From positions 1 to 64,000 of the forward strand of contig NZ_NNBJ01000007.1 of assembly GCF_002803085.1 (NCBI RefSeq): a stretch of 64,000 nucleotides of DNA. Direction: 5' to 3'. Positions 61,570-64,000 of the stretch are shown piece after piece. Numbering within the stretch: the first letter of the stretch is position 1; each line of letters begins with the position of its first letter. This DNA is from Streptomyces sp. CB01201 (GTDB taxonomy: Bacteria > Actinomycetota > Actinomycetes > Streptomycetales > Streptomycetaceae). The notes under the pieces were generated by a model, which searched no databases, was not told the DNA's origin, and saw only the letters and a list, made by a program, of their open reading frames with translations. The position numbers and the translations under genes are program-made.

Positions 61570-63261
61570 GTGCCCCCCACCGATGCGAGCACCGACGCCG
61601 GCGCAGGCCCCGGCCCCCTACCGGGGGAGGCGGCCGACGACACCCTGGACCTGGAGCTGCCCGACGAACTGGTCGCCCTGTTCGACGCGGAGAACTCCGA
61701 ACACTCCGGGCGTCCCGAGCAGCGGGAGCGCCCTGGGCAGGGCGAGCACTCGGGCCACTCCGGGCAGCCCGCGCACTCGGGCCCCTCGGAGCCGCGTGAC
61801 CCGGACGCGCCCGCTCCCGGCAGCTCCGGGCCACCCCGCCCCGGGACGTCCGGCCCGAGCTGCCCCGAGGAGCCCGGCCCGGACCGGCGCACCGGACTCG
61901 CCCCGGCCGCGGAGCCGGCCCCGGAGCCCTTCCGGTTGGCCGGGCCGGGAGCGGGATCCCGGCCGGAATCCGCGCCGAACCGCGCGCCGGATTCGGCGGC
62001 AGCGACCAACCCGGTCCCATCACCGGCAACCAGGCCGGGCCCCGTGCCGTGTGGAGGCCCGAGCCGCGCCCCGGACTCGGCGGCAGAAGCCGACCCCCGG
62101 CCCGTACCGGCCACCGGTCCGGGCCCTGTTCCGGATGCCGGGGCTAGCGCTATGCCGGGTGCCGGGCCTGGCCCCGTACCGGCCACCGGTCCGGGCCTTG
62201 TTCCGGATATCGGGCCTGGCGCTATGCCGGGTGTCGGTCCGAGCCCTCTATCGGCCACCGGTCCGGGTCCTGTTCCGGATGCCGGGCCGAAGTCCGTACC
62301 GGTAATCGGTCCGAGCCTCGTACCGGATGCGGGGCCTGGCGCTATGCCGGATGCCGGGCCTGGCCCTGTGCCGGCCACCCGTCCGGGTCCTGTTCCGGAT
62401 GCCGGGCCGAAGTCCGTGCCGGTAATCGGTCCGGGCCTCGTATCGGATGCGGGGCCTGGCGCTATGCCGGATGCCGGGCCTGGCCCCGTGCCGGCCACCC
62501 GTCCGGGTCCTGTTCCGGATGCCGGGCCGAAGTCCGTGCCGGTAACCGGTCCGAGCCTCGTATCGGATGCGGGGCCTGGCCCCGTACCGGCCACCGGTCC
62601 AAACCCCGTACCGAATGCCGGACCGGTCCCCGTGTCGGCGCCGGGGTTCCCCGGCGTCGTCCCCCGGCCGGGGGACGACGCCCCGGCGGTGGACCTGCTC
62701 GGCTCACCCGGTGACTGGGCCCCGGTCGTCACCTCCCTCGGCTCGTTCGGCCTCCTTCCCGTACGTCTCGAACGTGATCTCGTCCTCCTCGCCCAGTGGA
62801 TGAACGACCCCGCCGTGGCCGCCTTCTGGGAGCTGGCGGGACCCCCATCCGTCACCGCCGCCCATCTGCGCGAGCAGCTGGACGGCGACGGCCGCAGCGT
62901 GCCCTGTCTCGGTGTGCTCGACGGAACTCCCATGAGCTACTGGGAGATCTACCGGGCCGACCTGGACCCCCTGGCCCGGCACTATCCGGCCCGCCCGCAC
63001 GACACCGGCGTCCATCTGCTCGTCGGCGGTGTCGCCGACCGGGGCCGCGGCGTCGGCACCACTCTGCTCAGGGCCGTCGCCGACCTGATTCTCGACAACC
63101 GTCCGCAGTGCCCCCGTGTGATCGCCGAGCCCGATCTGCGCAACACCCCCTCCGTCTCCGCGTTTCTCAGCGCCGGCTTCCGCTTCCACGCGGAAGTCGA
63201 CCTGCCCGACAAGCGAGCCGCCCTGATGGTCCGCGACCGCGCGCTCAGGAACCTGCTGTGA
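61570..63261 (+). CDS. Siderophore GNAT acyltransferase with long Pro/Gly tandem-repeat linker
   Basis: This 563-residue protein has three parts. Residues 1-40 are acidic and look conserved ('DDTLDLELPDELVALFDAEN'). Residues 40-365 are low complexity, with an octapeptide array (GPGPVPDA-like) from about 178 to 360. Residues 370-563 form a siderophore-type acetyltransferase (RhbD/IucB-like: 'WMNDPAVAAFWELAG', 'MSYWEIYRADLDPLARHY', 'DTGVHLLVGGVADRGRGVGTTLLRAV'). It should acylate a hydroxylated diamine or lysine. Usual family length is about 200-350, so the repeat roughly doubles it. GTG at 61570 with GAGAGGAG about 8 nt upstream. Confidence 0.9.
   Translation: MPPTDASTDAGAGPGPLPGEAADDTLDLELPDELVALFDAENSEHSGRPEQRERPGQGEHSGHSGQPAHSGPSEPRDPDAPAPGSSGPPRPGTSGPSCPEEPGPDRRTGLAPAAEPAPEPFRLAGPGAGSRPESAPNRAPDSAAATNPVPSPATRPGPVPCGGPSRAPDSAAEADPRPVPATGPGPVPDAGASAMPGAGPGPVPATGPGLVPDIGPGAMPGVGPSPLSATGPGPVPDAGPKSVPVIGPSLVPDAGPGAMPDAGPGPVPATRPGPVPDAGPKSVPVIGPGLVSDAGPGAMPDAGPGPVPATRPGPVPDAGPKSVPVTGPSLVSDAGPGPVPATGPNPVPNAGPVPVSAPGFPGVVPRPGDDAPAVDLLGSPGDWAPVVTSLGSFGLLPVRLERDLVLLAQWMNDPAVAAFWELAGPPSVTAAHLREQLDGDGRSVPCLGVLDGTPMSYWEIYRADLDPLARHYPARPHDTGVHLLVGGVADRGRGVGTTLLRAVADLILDNRPQCPRVIAEPDLRNTPSVSAFLSAGFRFHAEVDLPDKRAALMVRDRALRNLL
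62101..62640 (+). repeat. 24-bp coding tandem array with 120-bp higher-order period
   Basis: Octapeptide-coding 24-bp units fill about 540 bp. From 62281 the units are organised in a 120-bp super-repeat: 62281-62400 and 62401-62520 are nearly identical, and 62521-62580 is a half copy. All periods are multiples of three, so the gene stays open. Confidence 0.95.
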
Positions 63262-63333
63262 ACGCCCCGCCGCTCCGCATACACCCCCGGATACACCCCC
63301 AGCCCCGAATCGGTCCCACCCCGAGGAGTCTTC

Positions 63334-64000
63334 GTGCCGAACCCTGCTTCCCCCCATGACTCCCGCGACGACTCCCGCGGGCTCCCCGACTCCCCGGTCC
63401 CGCCCGGGCTGCTGGCCCCGCCCGAGCTGAACCGCGAGGCCTGGGACCGCGCGGGACGCCTCCTCCTCGCGAAGACGATCGGCGCCTTCGCGTACGAGGA
63501 GATCGTGCAGCCAACGGTAGGACCCGCCACTGACAATCCCGGTCCGGCCCGGGAAGGCGCAGGTCAGTACGGGTTCACCCTGGACGACGGCAGCACCGTG
63601 ACCTTCCTCGCCCGGCGCGGCGCCTACGGCGGCTGGCAGGTGGACCCCGATTCGATCCGGCGGACCGAGCGGGCCGAGGGCGCCGTACCGGCAGGTCCGA
63701 CCGCCGCCCCCGAGCCCTTCACCGACCCCATCCGGTTCCTCGCGCTCGCCCGCCGGACCCTCGGCGTCGACGGCGCCACCTTCGGCCACCTCGTGCGCGA
63801 ACTGACCGCCACCCTCGCCGCGGACACCCGGCTCCAGTCGACCGCACTGCCCGTGGCCCGCCTCGCCGACCTCGGGTACGCGGAGCTGGAGGGCCATCAG
63901 ACCGGCCACCCCTGGCTCGTGCTCAACAAGGGACGCCTCGGCTTCTCCGCCGACGACGCCGCGCGCTGGAGCCCGGAGGCCCGCACCCCGGCCGCACTGC
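63334..64000 (+). CDS. Second IucA/IucC-family NIS synthetase, N-terminal part (cut by window edge)
   Basis: A GTG with GAGGAG 6 nt upstream opens a frame that stays open to the window end (222 codons). After a Pro/Asp-rich start, 'WDRAGRLLLAKTIGAFAYEEIVQP' and 'ELEGHQTGHPWLVLNKGRLGFS' are recognisable. The latter is a variant of the IucA/IucC motif normally 'GHPxHPxxKxRxG'. It would be the counterpart of RhbF, performing the other condensation. Its C-terminal catalytic half is beyond the window. Confidence 0.85.
   Translation, partial: MPNPASPHDSRDDSRGLPDSPVPPGLLAPPELNREAWDRAGRLLLAKTIGAFAYEEIVQPTVGPATDNPGPAREGAGQYGFTLDDGSTVTFLARRGAYGGWQVDPDSIRRTERAEGAVPAGPTAAPEPFTDPIRFLALARRTLGVDGATFGHLVRELTATLAADTRLQSTALPVARLADLGYAELEGHQTGHPWLVLNKGRLGFSADDAARWSPEARTPAAL

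Noticed and set aside
62101..62640. Possible CRISPR array
   Set aside because: Units are contiguous without spacers, in frame and translated; it is a coding minisatellite.

Overview
The window is a chromosomal segment of a Streptomyces species. The DNA is very GC-rich with strong third-position GC bias, GTG and occasional TTG starts are common, and the gene order follows, as I remember it, the S. coelicolor stretch from osaC (SCO5747) to the siderophore locus around SCO5799-5801. No database search was possible; names rest on motifs plus this remembered synteny. No phage, IS element, integrase, CRISPR array or origin was found.

Layout. 1-1040: the 3' end of a 5S rRNA with its terminator, a shortened DegT-like gene and tRNA-Thr(GGU). 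1065-10511: the osmoadaptation locus, with osaC (kinase-like ATPase/PAS/GAF/phosphatase) divergent from osaA (poly-HAMP hybrid kinase) and osaB. 10635-18543: ftsK, a RodZ-like gene, rimO-pgsA-cinA, clgR and a Dps protein. 18767-31009: a small membrane protein, an SDR, Nei2, the Lhr helicase, an AraC regulator, azlCD, a toroid-like hypothetical, DUF3046 and an AI-2E-type permease. 31082-33036: recA-recX with an SOS-like box. 33249-34471: rhodanese and cysteine dioxygenase behind a cysteine-rich leader peptide. 34579-43690: an FAD monooxygenase, gluABCD, the adjacent two-component pair gluRK and a TAXI binding protein. 43832-49413: miaB, a LigB-like protein, miaA, dapF and two hypotheticals. 49622-57751: an RSH-family protein, an M1 peptidase, hflX and two tandem secreted serine-protease paralogues. 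58034-64000: an NRPS-independent siderophore (NIS) operon cut by the right edge.

How the parts work together. osaA/osaB/osaC form one osmotic-stress signalling unit. gluABCD imports glutamate and its neighbour gluRK senses it. MiaA and MiaB act in sequence on A37 of tRNA, and RimO is a MiaB relative acting on ribosomal protein S12. The CDO-rhodanese pair is probably tuned by cysteine through its leader peptide. The NIS operon has an aminotransferase, two synthetases and an acyltransferase, as in a schizokinen/rhizobactin-type citrate siderophore, and sits behind an iron-box-like site.

The most unusual things are: the cysteine leader with a complete leaderless promoter; the siderophore acyltransferase carrying a long in-frame Pro/Gly repeat with a 120-bp higher-order period; ten indel-free 276-bp HAMP modules in osaA; a run of genes with a -10 hexamer only 6-7 nt before the start codon (leaderless signature); and islands of degenerate TGTCA/CGTCA repeats in several spacers.
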